Source: SCGC-AAA076-P13 sp964276145
GTDB lineage: Bacteria > Pseudomonadota > Gammaproteobacteria > Magnimaribacterales > D2472
Direction of reading: 5' to 3'
Assembly: GCA_964276145.1 (NCBI GenBank)
Contig: CAXYDN010000004.1
Span: 1-64,000 of the forward strand
Length of the DNA stretch: 64,000 bases
A program made the position numbers and the translations under genes. Below are positions 17,611 through 26,428 of this stretch, one piece after another (positions within the stretch are counted from its first letter, which is position 1; every line of letters starts with the position of its first letter). A model generated the notes under the pieces. That model was not told the DNA's origin and did not search any database. It was given only the letters and a program-made list of their open reading frames with translations.

Positions 17611-18750
17611 TTAAAACCCGCTAAGATTAGCATATCTTTCAGTATGATATGTTGAACTCCCGAATATTTGCTCTGCAACTCTAGACCTTTTTATAAAAAA
17701 TCCAAGATCATATTCATCAGTGACTCCAATGCCGCCATGCATTTGAATTGCTTCATTAGATACTAGATTAAGAGTTTCACCTGCAATTGTTTTTGCAAGA
17801 CTAGATAATCTCTGAAGTTCGTTTGAGTTTTCGTCAGCGCCATGAATAGCTGCCATAACTGCAGACTTTGTTAGCTCAATTTCACAAAACATTTCTGCAG
17901 CTCTATGCTGAAGTGCCTGAAATGTACCTATTAACACACCAAATTGTTTTCTTTGTTTAAGGTAATCAATAGTTGTCTCAAAGGCTGATTCTGCATTACC
18001 TAGCATCTCAGCAGACATCGCAATTCTTCCAATATCTAGAATTCTTTCAACTGTCTCTCCACCAGATTCTAGCGCTCCAAGTATACTTTTGTTAGAGCAC
18101 TCAACATCATTAAACTCAATATTGGCATAATTTCTTGAATCAGCCATATCAAGTTTTATTTTTTTAATACCGTCAACATTTGATTCAACAATAAACAAAG
18201 TTAAGCCAGCTAAATCACCTGAATTACCAGATGTTCTTGCAAGGATGATTAAAACATCAGCACTAGCACCATCAATTACAAAAGTTTTTTTACCATTTAA
18301 CAAGAAGTCGCTACCTTTCTGTTCTGCTTTAAATAGCGTTTTACAAGGATCGTGATGACTAGATTCATCTACAGCAAGGGCAGTTGTAATTTCTCCACTA
18401 ACTATCTTTGAAAGATATTTTTCTTTTTGTTCTTGTGTTCCAAAATTAGAAATAGCATATGCACCCAAAACACCTGTTGAAAAAAGAGGTGAGGGCGTAA
18501 GAGTTTTCCCACATTCTTGCAAAATAACACTTATACCTGCAACACCAAAATCAGAGCCACCAAATTCCTCAGGTATAAGAATCCCGGACCATCCTAAATT
18601 AACCATTTCTTGCCAAATGTCTTTATCCCATAGGTTTTCATCTTTATTATCTCTTAGAGATCTAAAGTGTGTAACGGGTGTTCTTTCTTGGGCAAAATCT
18701 TTAGCAGTATCTCTAAGAAATTCTTGTTCTTCTGTAAGTATTAATTTCAT
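17611..18750 (-). CDS. Acyl-CoA dehydrogenase, probable non-catalytic partner subunit (second pair)
   Basis: A 379-aa acyl-CoA dehydrogenase fold. Helix G reads L-D-I-G241-R, with Gly replacing the isovaleryl-type catalytic Glu. The C-terminal loop is F-G-S-S-T-Y-H, lacking the medium-chain-type Glu. The FAD-binding R267-K-Q-F-G271 segment and M-H-G-G-I-G near 339 are retained. The adjacent upstream gene shows the reciprocal pattern. This matches the small subunits of mycobacterial heterotetrameric sterol side-chain dehydrogenases. Substrate unknown. Confidence 0.86.
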   Translation of the reverse strand: MKLILTEEQEFLRDTAKDFAQERTPVTHFRSLRDNKDENLWDKDIWQEMVNLGWSGILIPEEFGGSDFGVAGISVILQECGKTLTPSPLFSTGVLGAYAISNFGTQEQKEKYLSKIVSGEITTALAVDESSHHDPCKTLFKAEQKGSDFLLNGKKTFVIDGASADVLIILARTSGNSGDLAGLTLFIVESNVDGIKKIKLDMADSRNYANIEFNDVECSNKSILGALESGGETVERILDIGRIAMSAEMLGNAESAFETTIDYLKQRKQFGVLIGTFQALQHRAAEMFCEIELTKSAVMAAIHGADENSNELQRLSSLAKTIAGETLNLVSNEAIQMHGGIGVTDEYDLGFFIKRSRVAEQIFGSSTYHTERYANLSGF

Positions 18751-18772
18751 TTTTTTACCTAATTAAATATTT

Positions 18773-19963
18773 CTAGCTTGGAAGACCTAATACTCTTTTT
18801 GATATGACGTTTAATTGAACTTCAGAAGTGCCGCCTTCAATAGAATTTCCTTTAGTTCTTAACCAGGCTTTTGTAAGATCCTTATCTTTTTTATCAAACT
18901 CATCGCCATCCCAAGCAACACCATCTATTCCAGTAGCTGCAATCATCAATTCGTGACGTTTTTTATTATGCTCAGTTCCATAAAGCTTAAACATTGATGC
19001 AGTTGCGCTAGCTTTTCCACCTTCATCTTTTGCTCTTTTTAAAGTTAGACCAAATGCATGCTCTTTAATTTTATGAGAAGCTATTTGTGATCTATAAAAA
19101 CCATTACTTATTTTGCCATCTTCTTCTCCAACATGTTTTTTTGCAATTGAAACTAGGTCTCTACCACTACCCATAGCAGAAGCAAGACCAAAACTAGAAA
19201 TAAAAGCTCTTTCATGTTGTAACAAGGCTTTAGCAATCGCCCAGCCAGCATTAAGTTCACCTATAAGATTCTCTTTAGGTACTTTTACATCATCAAAAAA
19301 TGTCTCACAAAAAGGAGACTTTCCTGATATTAAAGTAATTGGCTTAGTGCTAACACCAGTAGTTGCCATATCTATTAACAAAAAACTAATGCCATCATGT
19401 TTAGGTTCTTTTGGCCCTGTTCTTACTAAAGCAAATATCCAATCAGCTTTATCGGCATAGGAAGTCCAAACTTTCTGACCATTAACTAAAAATTCATTTC
19501 CAATATCTTCAGCTTTTGTTGCAAGGCTAGCTAAATCAGATCCTGATCCAGGCTCAGAGTATCCCTGACACCATCTGATCTCTCCTTTAATAATTTTTGG
19601 GAGATGTTCTTTTTTTTGTTCTTCTGTTCCATATTCAAGTAATACTGGTGCAAGCATCCAAATACCAAAACTTAACAAAGGTCCTTTTGCACCAATTGCA
19701 AACATTTCTTGATTCAATATAGAAATTTCTTCAGCATTTAATCCGCCACCTCCATACTCTTTTGGCACTGATGGCATGGTCCAACCTTTAGCACCCATTC
19801 TGTCTAACCATATTTTAGATTCCGGATTTTTATATTCTGCCTTTCTTCCTCCCCAAACTTCATCAACTGGGATTGAAGAATCTGCACCAGATCTCATGGA
19901 GGGAGGGCAGTTTTGATCTAACCATTCTTTTGTTTCTTTTCTAAATTGTTCTAGTTGCGTCAT
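18773..19963 (-). CDS. Acyl-CoA dehydrogenase, probable catalytic subunit (second pair)
   Basis: About 396 aa from the ATG at 19963. A longer reading from 19996 adds a hydrophobic, unrelated-looking extension and is disfavoured. YSEPGSGSDLA near 136-146 is the flavin motif, W-T-S is near 166-168, and L-Q-H-E251-R places Glu at the helix-G catalytic position. The C-terminal I-E-G-G-T-S-E-V has Gly at the medium-chain Glu position. No R-K-Q-F-G motif is present; the partner gene downstream has it. It lies 22 bp from that partner, and the roughly 100-bp spacer upstream is divergent to nadK. Confidence 0.88.
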   Translation of the reverse strand: MTQLEQFRKETKEWLDQNCPPSMRSGADSSIPVDEVWGGRKAEYKNPESKIWLDRMGAKGWTMPSVPKEYGGGGLNAEEISILNQEMFAIGAKGPLLSFGIWMLAPVLLEYGTEEQKKEHLPKIIKGEIRWCQGYSEPGSGSDLASLATKAEDIGNEFLVNGQKVWTSYADKADWIFALVRTGPKEPKHDGISFLLIDMATTGVSTKPITLISGKSPFCETFFDDVKVPKENLIGELNAGWAIAKALLQHERAFISSFGLASAMGSGRDLVSIAKKHVGEEDGKISNGFYRSQIASHKIKEHAFGLTLKRAKDEGGKASATASMFKLYGTEHNKKRHELMIAATGIDGVAWDGDEFDKKDKDLTKAWLRTKGNSIEGGTSEVQLNVISKRVLGLPS

Positions 19964-20065
19964 ATTAATTTTTATATTTTTAAATAGTAAAAACATTCTA
20001 TATCAAACATTCTTTTGTTCAAAAGAAATTAAATGTTTAAAAAATAGCAATAGTAACTAGATTTA

Positions 20066-20095
20066 TTGGGTATGAGTTATATGAATGAGTATAAT
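20066..20095 (+). promoter_or_regulatory. Candidate nadK promoter, nearly leaderless
   Basis: TTGGGT (20066-20071), 18-bp spacer and TATAAT (20090-20095) precede the nadK ATG at 20102 by only 6 bases. Transcription would then start at or next to the start codon. The same arrangement (TTGGGA-N18-TATAAT) precedes prpB. Confidence 0.45.
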
Positions 20096-20101
20096 AGCTG
20101 C

Positions 20102-20971
20102 ATGTTTAGAAACATTGGAATTTACATCAAAGAAAAATCTTATCAAGGCTTAGACTATAAAGCTCTTGATTCACTTATCATATCTTTAAAAAAATATTCA
20201 AACGAAGTCTTTATAGAGGATTCGTCAGATTATAAAAATGATTCATTAACATCACTAAGTCATGAAGAATTTACATCAAAGGCAGACTTAATAATTGTTT
20301 TTGGCGGTGACGGGACCTTGCTAGGATCAGCTAGACGTTATCTTAAATTCAATATTCCAATACTGGGAATTAATATGGGTACTGTTGGCTTTCTAACCGA
20401 TATTAAAATTGAAGATTTTGATAATGTTATAAAAGATATTATCGATGGGAATTGCAAAATTGAAGAAAGAAATCTTGTTAGCGCAACTTTTAAAGAAACA
20501 ACTGTATATGGCCTTAATGAAATTGTTATTCATTCCGGCGCTTACACACAACTAATGAGATATAGATTATCTGTAAATGATAAAGTTGTTTATGAGCAAA
20601 GGTCAGATGGCTTAATTATTGCAACCCCTACAGGTTCAACCGCATACGCACTATCTGCAGGTGGTCCTATTATCCATCCAGAACTAGATGTGTGGACCAT
20701 ATTACCAATGCTACCTCAAAGTATTTCGTCACGTCCTTTTGTAATATCCTCAAGTGCACACGTAAAAGTCAATCTTTTACGAGGGCCATTAGAGTCAGCA
20801 AAAATTTGTGCAGATGGTCAGGAAGATATTCCAGCTCCATATTTAGAAGATATAAAAATTTCAAAAATGGAACACAAATTAAGGTTAGTTCATCCTTTAA
20901 ACAATGATTTTTTTGAGGCTTGTAGAGAAAAGCTAGGCTGGAGTTTAGATATATCTAAAATTAAATCTTAA
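20102..20971 (+). CDS. nadK: NAD kinase
   Basis: Phosphorylates NAD to NADP. From the ATG at 20102 the protein is 289 aa, close to E. coli NadK. The signature G-G-D-G-T is at 68-72, followed by the N-x-G-T-V-G-F-L-T-D segment near 93-103 and a conserved S-D-G-L-I-I-A-T-P-T-G-S-T-A-Y stretch near 166-180. Longer readings start at 20066 or nearby, but they would overlap the likely -10 box. The gene runs directly into the rhomboid gene (GTG immediately after the TAA). Confidence 0.93.
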   Translation: MFRNIGIYIKEKSYQGLDYKALDSLIISLKKYSNEVFIEDSSDYKNDSLTSLSHEEFTSKADLIIVFGGDGTLLGSARRYLKFNIPILGINMGTVGFLTDIKIEDFDNVIKDIIDGNCKIEERNLVSATFKETTVYGLNEIVIHSGAYTQLMRYRLSVNDKVVYEQRSDGLIIATPTGSTAYALSAGGPIIHPELDVWTILPMLPQSISSRPFVISSSAHVKVNLLRGPLESAKICADGQEDIPAPYLEDIKISKMEHKLRLVHPLNNDFFEACREKLGWSLDISKIKS

Positions 20972-21601
20972 GTGAATATTAAGAATTTACATATACCAAT
21001 AATACTTATCTCAATAGCTATCTCATTATTATCTAATTACGGTAGCTTTATTTCTGTTATAGAGCCTTTTACGTTTCTAAAAATTGATTTAGCGTCAATT
21101 AATAAGGGCTATATAAACTTCTATTCTTTTGAAGAAACCTATAGCTTGAGTAATGATTGGTGGAGACTAATAACACCTATGTTAATTCATTTTTCTTTTG
21201 CGCATTTGGTTTTTAATTGTTTATGGATATATGTTTTAGGATCAAAAATAGAATTTAACGATGGACATCTTACCTTTTTAGGATTAATTTTATTCTCATC
21301 TATTGCTTCAAATTTAACACAGTATATTTTTGGTGGCCCTTCCTTGTTTGGGGGACTCTCAGGAGTAATTTATGGAATGTTAGGCTACTGTATGGTTATA
21401 GAACTTGAATCAAAACAAATGAGGTATGACTTACCCCCTGCTCTTTATTTATTTATGATAGTTTGGTTAATTCTAGGTTTTTTAGGTTTACTGACTTTAT
21501 TTGGTTTTGGAAATGTTGCTAACTTTGCTCATCTCGGAGGCCTTATTTCAGGAATAATCTTTGCTATTATATTTAAACTTACTGGCAATAAATTAAGTTA
21601 G
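20972..21601 (+). CDS. Rhomboid family intramembrane serine protease
   Basis: A 209-aa polytopic membrane protein starting with GTG. The catalytic dyad is visible: Ser130 in G-G-L-S-G-V-I-Y-G (about 127-135) and His187 in F-A-H-L-G-G. The H-x3-N motif of helix 2 (H78-L-V-F-N82) and W-R-L-I-T-P near 64-69 are also present. It cleaves transmembrane segments in the inner membrane; the physiological substrate is unknown. It lacks the extended N-terminal cytosolic domain of GlpG. Ten bp separate it from pyrD. Confidence 0.9.
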   Translation: MNIKNLHIPIILISIAISLLSNYGSFISVIEPFTFLKIDLASINKGYINFYSFEETYSLSNDWWRLITPMLIHFSFAHLVFNCLWIYVLGSKIEFNDGHLTFLGLILFSSIASNLTQYIFGGPSLFGGLSGVIYGMLGYCMVIELESKQMRYDLPPALYLFMIVWLILGFLGLLTLFGFGNVANFAHLGGLISGIIFAIIFKLTGNKLS

Positions 21602-21610
21602 GATATTAAT

Positions 21611-22597
21611 TTGAAAATACTTTTAAAAATAATAAAAATATTTCCTCCTGAGGCATCTCATGCTATTTCTCTTCACTGTTTAAACTTAATTTATAAACTT
21701 AAGGTTTTGAATTTATTTTTTCCAAAATATGAAAAAGAAAATTTTGAATTTGCTGGATTAAGTTTTTTTAATAAACTTGGAACAGCAGCAGGGCTGGATA
21801 AGAATGGTGATTTTATTGACTGTCTTGGAGCCATGGGCTTTGGGTTCCTTGAAGTTGGTACCGTCACTCCTTTACCTCAATCTGGCAATCCTAAACCAAG
21901 AGTTTTCAGATTATCTAAAGATAATGCAGTTATTAATAGACTGGGTTTTAATAATAAGGGCGTAGATTACTTAGTTAGAAAACTAAAACAAAAAAAATAT
22001 CAGGGAGTTGTCGGCGTTAATATTGGAGCTAACAAAGATTCAAAAAATGAAAAAAGAATCAATGATTATCTGATATGTTTTGAGAAGGTTGCTGACTATG
22101 CTGATTACATTACTATAAATATCTCGTCTCCAAATACTCCAGAGCTAAGGAATTTACACAATCAAGACAATATAAAAGTATTGATACAATCAATTGAGGA
22201 AAAGTCTAAGTTTCTAAATTTTTCCGGTCCTATTTTTTTAAAAATTTCACCAGATGAATCAATTAGCTTAATAGAAGATATAGCTCAGATAATAGAAAAT
22301 TCATTACTAACTGGCTTAATAGTCTCAAATACAACAATCAACAAAAAAAACCTTAATGATAAAAAATATACATCCTTTGAGGGAGGTCTTTCAGGAATGC
22401 CGTTAATGGAGGAATCTACAAAGCGTCTTAAGAGCATTAAAGAGAAATTTCCACTGCTACCCATTATTGGAGTTGGTGGTGTAATGTCAAAATCTGACTT
22501 TGATACAAAGATTTTATCAGGGGCATCTTTAGTTCAGATTTATACAGGTTTCACTATACGTGGACCACTAATTATTAAAGAAATTTTAGGCAAATAG
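21611..22597 (+). CDS. pyrD: Dihydroorotate dehydrogenase (quinone), class 2
   Basis: Membrane-associated FMN enzyme oxidising dihydroorotate to orotate with quinone in pyrimidine synthesis. The 328-aa protein starts with TTG. Hallmarks are the amphipathic N-terminal helix (F-P-P-E-A-S-H), G-T-A-A-G-L-D-K-N-G near 55-64, G-F-L-E-V-G-T-V-T-P-x-P-Q-x-G-N-P-K-P-R near 77-95, and the class-2 catalytic Ser in N-I-S-S-P-N-T near 167-173. The I-G-V-G-G-V phosphate-binding turn is near 286. Downstream by 2 bp is an unknown membrane protein gene. Confidence 0.93.
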   Translation: MKILLKIIKIFPPEASHAISLHCLNLIYKLKVLNLFFPKYEKENFEFAGLSFFNKLGTAAGLDKNGDFIDCLGAMGFGFLEVGTVTPLPQSGNPKPRVFRLSKDNAVINRLGFNNKGVDYLVRKLKQKKYQGVVGVNIGANKDSKNEKRINDYLICFEKVADYADYITINISSPNTPELRNLHNQDNIKVLIQSIEEKSKFLNFSGPIFLKISPDESISLIEDIAQIIENSLLTGLIVSNTTINKKNLNDKKYTSFEGGLSGMPLMEESTKRLKSIKEKFPLLPIIGVGGVMSKSDFDTKILSGASLVQIYTGFTIRGPLIIKEILGK

Positions 22598-22599
22598 GC

Positions 22600-23034
22600 A
22601 TGGAAATTATAGTAGTAATTACAGTTATGGCATTTCTGATTGGGACTATAAGCTTTGCTTTACCTTCCAAATCATCACGAAAGATTTCAACATTAAGAAT
22701 AGAAGCATCGAAGCTTGGATTCAAGATTTCCTCATCGTCAATTGGAAAAAATTTATTCAAAAACAAAGAATTAAATAACATGATTTATAAAATCAAAAAT
22801 ACATCAAATTTAAAAGAAGCTCATTTTCTTAGAGACAAAGACGAATTAATTTTGTATTCTCCACTCAAGTTGAAGTACTCAGATGACTATAATGAGATAC
22901 AAAATGGGTTGCAAAACTTATCACCATTTGTATTGGAGATAATTTTTTCAAATTCATCTATCTCATTTATATGGAAAGAAAATGAAGGGCTCGACGAGCT
23001 AATAAAAATTAATAACTTGCTTAAAAATTTTTAA
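22600..23034 (+). CDS. Hypothetical membrane-anchored protein
   Basis: A 144-aa protein with one N-terminal transmembrane segment (about 3-22, V-V-I-T-V-M-A-F-L-I-G) followed by a basic stretch (K-S-S-R-K) and a hydrophilic soluble domain. I do not recognise the family. The topology (short periplasmic end, cytoplasmic C-domain by the positive-inside rule) is an inference. It follows pyrD with a 2-bp gap, so it is cotranscribed, and a spacer with a likely promoter separates it from topA. Confidence 0.6.
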   Translation: MEIIVVITVMAFLIGTISFALPSKSSRKISTLRIEASKLGFKISSSSIGKNLFKNKELNNMIYKIKNTSNLKEAHFLRDKDELILYSPLKLKYSDDYNEIQNGLQNLSPFVLEIIFSNSSISFIWKENEGLDELIKINNLLKNF

Positions 23035-23041
23035 AAAAGTC

Positions 23042-23070
23042 TTGTCAAACTAACGTCATTAATGTTATTT
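23042..23070 (+). promoter_or_regulatory. Candidate topA promoter
   Basis: TTGTCA near 23042-23047, a 17-bp spacer and TTATTT near 23065-23070 lie in the 61-bp spacer before topA. AAGGA lies about 15 bp before the topA ATG, a little far for an optimal ribosome binding site. The -10 is weak. Confidence 0.35.
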
Positions 23071-23095
23071 CTTAAAAAGGAACAAATTTTTTATT

Positions 23096-25708
23096 ATGGC
23101 AAAATCACTAGTAATCGTTGAATCACCTGCAAAAGCTAAAACAATTTCTAAGTATTTAGGTAAAGAATATATTGTTGAATCTAGTGTTGGTCATATAAGA
23201 GATTTACCAAAAAAAGCTTCACCAAATTCTAAAAGATCCTCTATTCCAAAAGATGTTTCACCTGAAGAGAAGGCTAGACTTAAAGCTATTAATGATAGAA
23301 ATAGATTGATAAGAAGAATGGGCATTGATCCAGATAATGGATGGACTGCAGATTGGCAAATAATTCCCGAAAAAGAAAAAGTAATTAAATCTCTTCGCAA
23401 AGCAGCAAAAGGAGTCGATCATATTTACCTTGCAACTGACTTAGATAGAGAAGGTGAAGCAATAGCTTGGCATTTAAAAGAAGCTTTAGGTCCTGAGAAA
23501 TACGATTATTCAAGAGTTAGGTTCAATCAAATTACAAAAACAGCAATTATTGATTCATTTGCTGATCCTAAAGAAATAGATTTAGATCTAGTTAAAGCTT
23601 ACAGAGCTAGAAGATTTTTAGATAAAGTAATCGGATTTGAACTATCTCCACTATTGTGGAAAAAGATTGCAAGAGGACTATCAGCTGGAAGAGTCCAATC
23701 AGTTGCCTTGAGAGTATTAGATGAAAGAGAAAGATTAATTCAAGAATTTAATCCTGAAGAATTTTGGGAAGTCTCTATGGACCTCCAGAAAGACGACTTA
23801 ATCATTCCATTTAGTCTAAATAGAAAAAAATCAGATCCATTGTTAAAAGAGGAGGAAGCAAGAAATATTGAAAACAGTATTCGTAACTCAGATCTTTTAA
23901 TAAATGAAATTGTAAAAAAACCAGTTAAAGCAAAACCAAGAGCTCCTTTCATAACTTCAACTCTGCAACAGGCTGCAAGTACAAAGCTTAGCTTTGGTGT
24001 TAAAAGAACTATGCGTGTTGCACAAAAGCTCTATGAAGCAGGCCATATTACTTATATGAGAACTGATGCACCTAGCTTAAGCAAAGAATCAATACAAGAT
24101 GCTAGAAATTATATTGGTGAAAGAGTTGGTGAAAAATACCTTACAAATGCTCCAAGAATCTATTCAAGCACTGAAAATGCTCAAGAGGCACATGAAGCGA
24201 TAAGACCTACTAATGCTTATATGACAGTCGATGATTTAATGAATCAAACCGAAGAAGAAAAAAGACTTTATCAGTTAATTTGGCAGCAATATATTGCATC
24301 TCAAATGCCTGACGCTGAGTATTTATCAACCTCAGCAAAAATTAATATTGGTGAATATACTTTCTCTGCAAGAGGTAGAGAAGTAATTTTTGATGGCTTT
24401 ACTAAAATTTCTCAACCAATGAAATCGGATGGCGATGATATTTTACCTCCACTTTCTGAGGGAGATACTCTTGACTTAAATGAAATAAAACTCGAACAAA
24501 AATTTACAAAACCTCCAGCAAGATTTTCTGAGGCAGCTCTTGTAAAAGAATTAGAGAAGAAAGGCATCGGCAGACCCTCTACTTATGCAAATATAATTTC
24601 TACCATTCAAGATAGAGGTTATGTTGAGATTCAAAATAGAAGATTCTTTGTTAAAAAAATTGGTCACATAGTCACAGAGAGATTGTTAGAGAGTTTTGAT
24701 GACATCATGGATTATGAATTTACTGCAAATTTAGAAAATAATCTTGATAGCGTTGCAAGAGGTGAGCTTGATTGGAAAAATGTATTAGATGATTTTTATG
24801 GTGCCTTTCAAAAAGATCTAGTTTCTGCATCATATGAAGATGGTATGAGAGGCAATCAGCCAACTTCTACAAATATTACCTGTCCTTGTGGAAAGACTAA
24901 TATGGTTATTAGGAATTCATCTAATGGAGTTTTCTTGGGATGCTCTGGATATCAAAACTTGGGAGATGATAAGTGTAAAGAAACTTTGAATTTAGTTTCA
25001 GGTGATGAGGCTATTAGTATTGATGATACAGAAGAGGCCACAAACTTAATGATCAAGAGAAGGTGTGATAAATGCGGCACTAGTATGGATAATTACCTTA
25101 TCGATGAAGGGCGTAAACTTCATGTTTGTGGAAAGAATCCTGACTGTGATGGATATTTTATAGAAGAAGGTCAATTCAAGATAAAAGGCTATGATGGTCC
25201 TACGTTGGAATGTCATAAATGTGGCTCGGAAATGCAATTAAAGACAGGAAGATTTGGAAAATATTTTGGCTGTCTTAATGATAATTGTGGTGCAACAAGA
25301 GCATTACAAAGAAATGGTGAGCCAAAACCAATAATGATGGAACCAATATCCATTCCTGATTTAGCCTGTCTCAAATGTGAAGATCATTATCTTTTAAGAG
25401 ATAGTATGAAGGGTTTATTTTTAGCAGCTAGTAAGTATCCAAAGAATAGGGAAACTCGAGCTCCTAAAGTTTCAGAGATAAATAATCTCTCTTCAGAAAT
25501 ATCTGAGGCTTGCAGATTTTTACCAAAGATAGATAAGCATTCATATTTAATGAGTGCTCCTGAGAAGGATAGGGATGGAAATCCATATGTAATTAGATAT
25601 AACAAAACTGATGACGTTCACTACCTGGCATCGGAGAAGGATGGTAAAAAAACTAAATGGACAGCTGTTTATGATAATGGCGAATGGGTCCAAAATTTAA
25701 AAAGTTAG
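23096..25708 (+). CDS. topA: DNA topoisomerase I
   Basis: Type IA topoisomerase that relaxes negative supercoils; 870 aa, near the E. coli length. The Toprim domain starts with V-E-S-P-A-K-A-K-T-I (about 7-16) and holds D-L-D-R-E-G-E near 118-124. The active-site Tyr lies in T-Y-M-R-T-D-A near residue 320. The C-terminus has several four-Cys zinc ribbon repeats (C-P-C-G, C-D-K-C-G, C-H-K-C-G) from about 590 on, the last ones degenerate. It overlaps the next gene by one base (TAGTG). Confidence 0.95.
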   Translation: MAKSLVIVESPAKAKTISKYLGKEYIVESSVGHIRDLPKKASPNSKRSSIPKDVSPEEKARLKAINDRNRLIRRMGIDPDNGWTADWQIIPEKEKVIKSLRKAAKGVDHIYLATDLDREGEAIAWHLKEALGPEKYDYSRVRFNQITKTAIIDSFADPKEIDLDLVKAYRARRFLDKVIGFELSPLLWKKIARGLSAGRVQSVALRVLDERERLIQEFNPEEFWEVSMDLQKDDLIIPFSLNRKKSDPLLKEEEARNIENSIRNSDLLINEIVKKPVKAKPRAPFITSTLQQAASTKLSFGVKRTMRVAQKLYEAGHITYMRTDAPSLSKESIQDARNYIGERVGEKYLTNAPRIYSSTENAQEAHEAIRPTNAYMTVDDLMNQTEEEKRLYQLIWQQYIASQMPDAEYLSTSAKINIGEYTFSARGREVIFDGFTKISQPMKSDGDDILPPLSEGDTLDLNEIKLEQKFTKPPARFSEAALVKELEKKGIGRPSTYANIISTIQDRGYVEIQNRRFFVKKIGHIVTERLLESFDDIMDYEFTANLENNLDSVARGELDWKNVLDDFYGAFQKDLVSASYEDGMRGNQPTSTNITCPCGKTNMVIRNSSNGVFLGCSGYQNLGDDKCKETLNLVSGDEAISIDDTEEATNLMIKRRCDKCGTSMDNYLIDEGRKLHVCGKNPDCDGYFIEEGQFKIKGYDGPTLECHKCGSEMQLKTGRFGKYFGCLNDNCGATRALQRNGEPKPIMMEPISIPDLACLKCEDHYLLRDSMKGLFLAASKYPKNRETRAPKVSEINNLSSEISEACRFLPKIDKHSYLMSAPEKDRDGNPYVIRYNKTDDVHYLASEKDGKKTKWTAVYDNGEWVQNLKS

Positions 25709-26148
25709 TGAATTCTAAAGAGCTAATTAATTTATATTTAGATATTTGTGAAGACATCCTAATCAATCTTGTTTTTGATGGATCAAATAAAGATAAAAAT
25801 AATTTATACCTTTTTTTGTCATCGCTTGAGCAAAGTCTAGATTTTTTAGCAACAGATGTGAGTTCAATATTAAATTTAGATAGCAATACATTTACCAAAT
25901 TAAATCATATAGCCAAGTGGAATATTCTTGCCGATGAGCCTGCAATCAAAAATATTATTAATAATGAGTTTAATAAGTCTGATGGAATATTTTTATTAAT
26001 TAGTTCTACTAAAGATAAGCTATTTAATCCAATTGATTCAACAATTATTGCCTCAAATGACACAATTAACTTGAAAAAAATTAATTTGATATTAGATAAA
26101 TATAAAAGGTTTATGCTGTTGCTTCGCAAAACTCTAGAGGAGTGTTAA
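25708..26148 (+). CDS. Conserved hypothetical protein of the topA-lexA neighbourhood (DUF6586-like)
   Basis: About 146 aa, mostly helical, no catalytic motif. The GTG at 25708 overlaps the topA stop by one base and gives M-N-S-K-E-L-I; reading from the ATG at 25684 would overlap topA by 25 bp. A similar-size uncharacterised protein (DUF6586 in my recollection) lies next to topA in Pseudomonas, where lexA is also close. I base the family call mainly on size and position, so it is tentative. No function is known. Confidence 0.55.
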   Translation: MNSKELINLYLDICEDILINLVFDGSNKDKNNLYLFLSSLEQSLDFLATDVSSILNLDSNTFTKLNHIAKWNILADEPAIKNIINNEFNKSDGIFLLISSTKDKLFNPIDSTIIASNDTINLKKINLILDKYKRFMLLLRKTLEEC

Positions 26149-26170
26149 GCTTTAGTAATACGGAGAAAAA

Positions 26171-26428
26171 ATGTCAAACTATTTAGAATTAGCTCAATTA
26201 CCTGATGGAAGCATTGTTTTAAGAAGATCAGATGATCATGATAATCCTATTGTAAAAATAGACTTTTCATCAGAATCTAAAGAATTTCTTCAAGGTCAAG
26301 AATTAGCTGTTGCTAAAGAAATGATTAGAGCCGGAATTGAAAGTGTAAGTGGAAGTGTGAGTGACTTTGATGAATTCTTCGACAGCCAAAAAGAAAGACT
26401 TTCAAAGAAGACAGTAATTCTGCATTAA
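26171..26428 (+). CDS. Conserved hypothetical small protein
   Basis: An 85-aa acidic protein beginning S-N-Y-L-E-L-A-Q-L-P-D-G-S-I-V-L-R-R, with an A-K-E-M-I-R-A-G-I-E helix in the middle. GGAG in 'acggagaaaa' lies about 6-10 bases before the ATG as a ribosome binding site. Homologues of this size lie between topA and lexA in pseudomonads, giving synteny but no function. It converges with lexA, with a 4-bp overlap of the ends. Confidence 0.6.
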   Translation: MSNYLELAQLPDGSIVLRRSDDHDNPIVKIDFSSESKEFLQGQELAVAKEMIRAGIESVSGSVSDFDEFFDSQKERLSKKTVILH

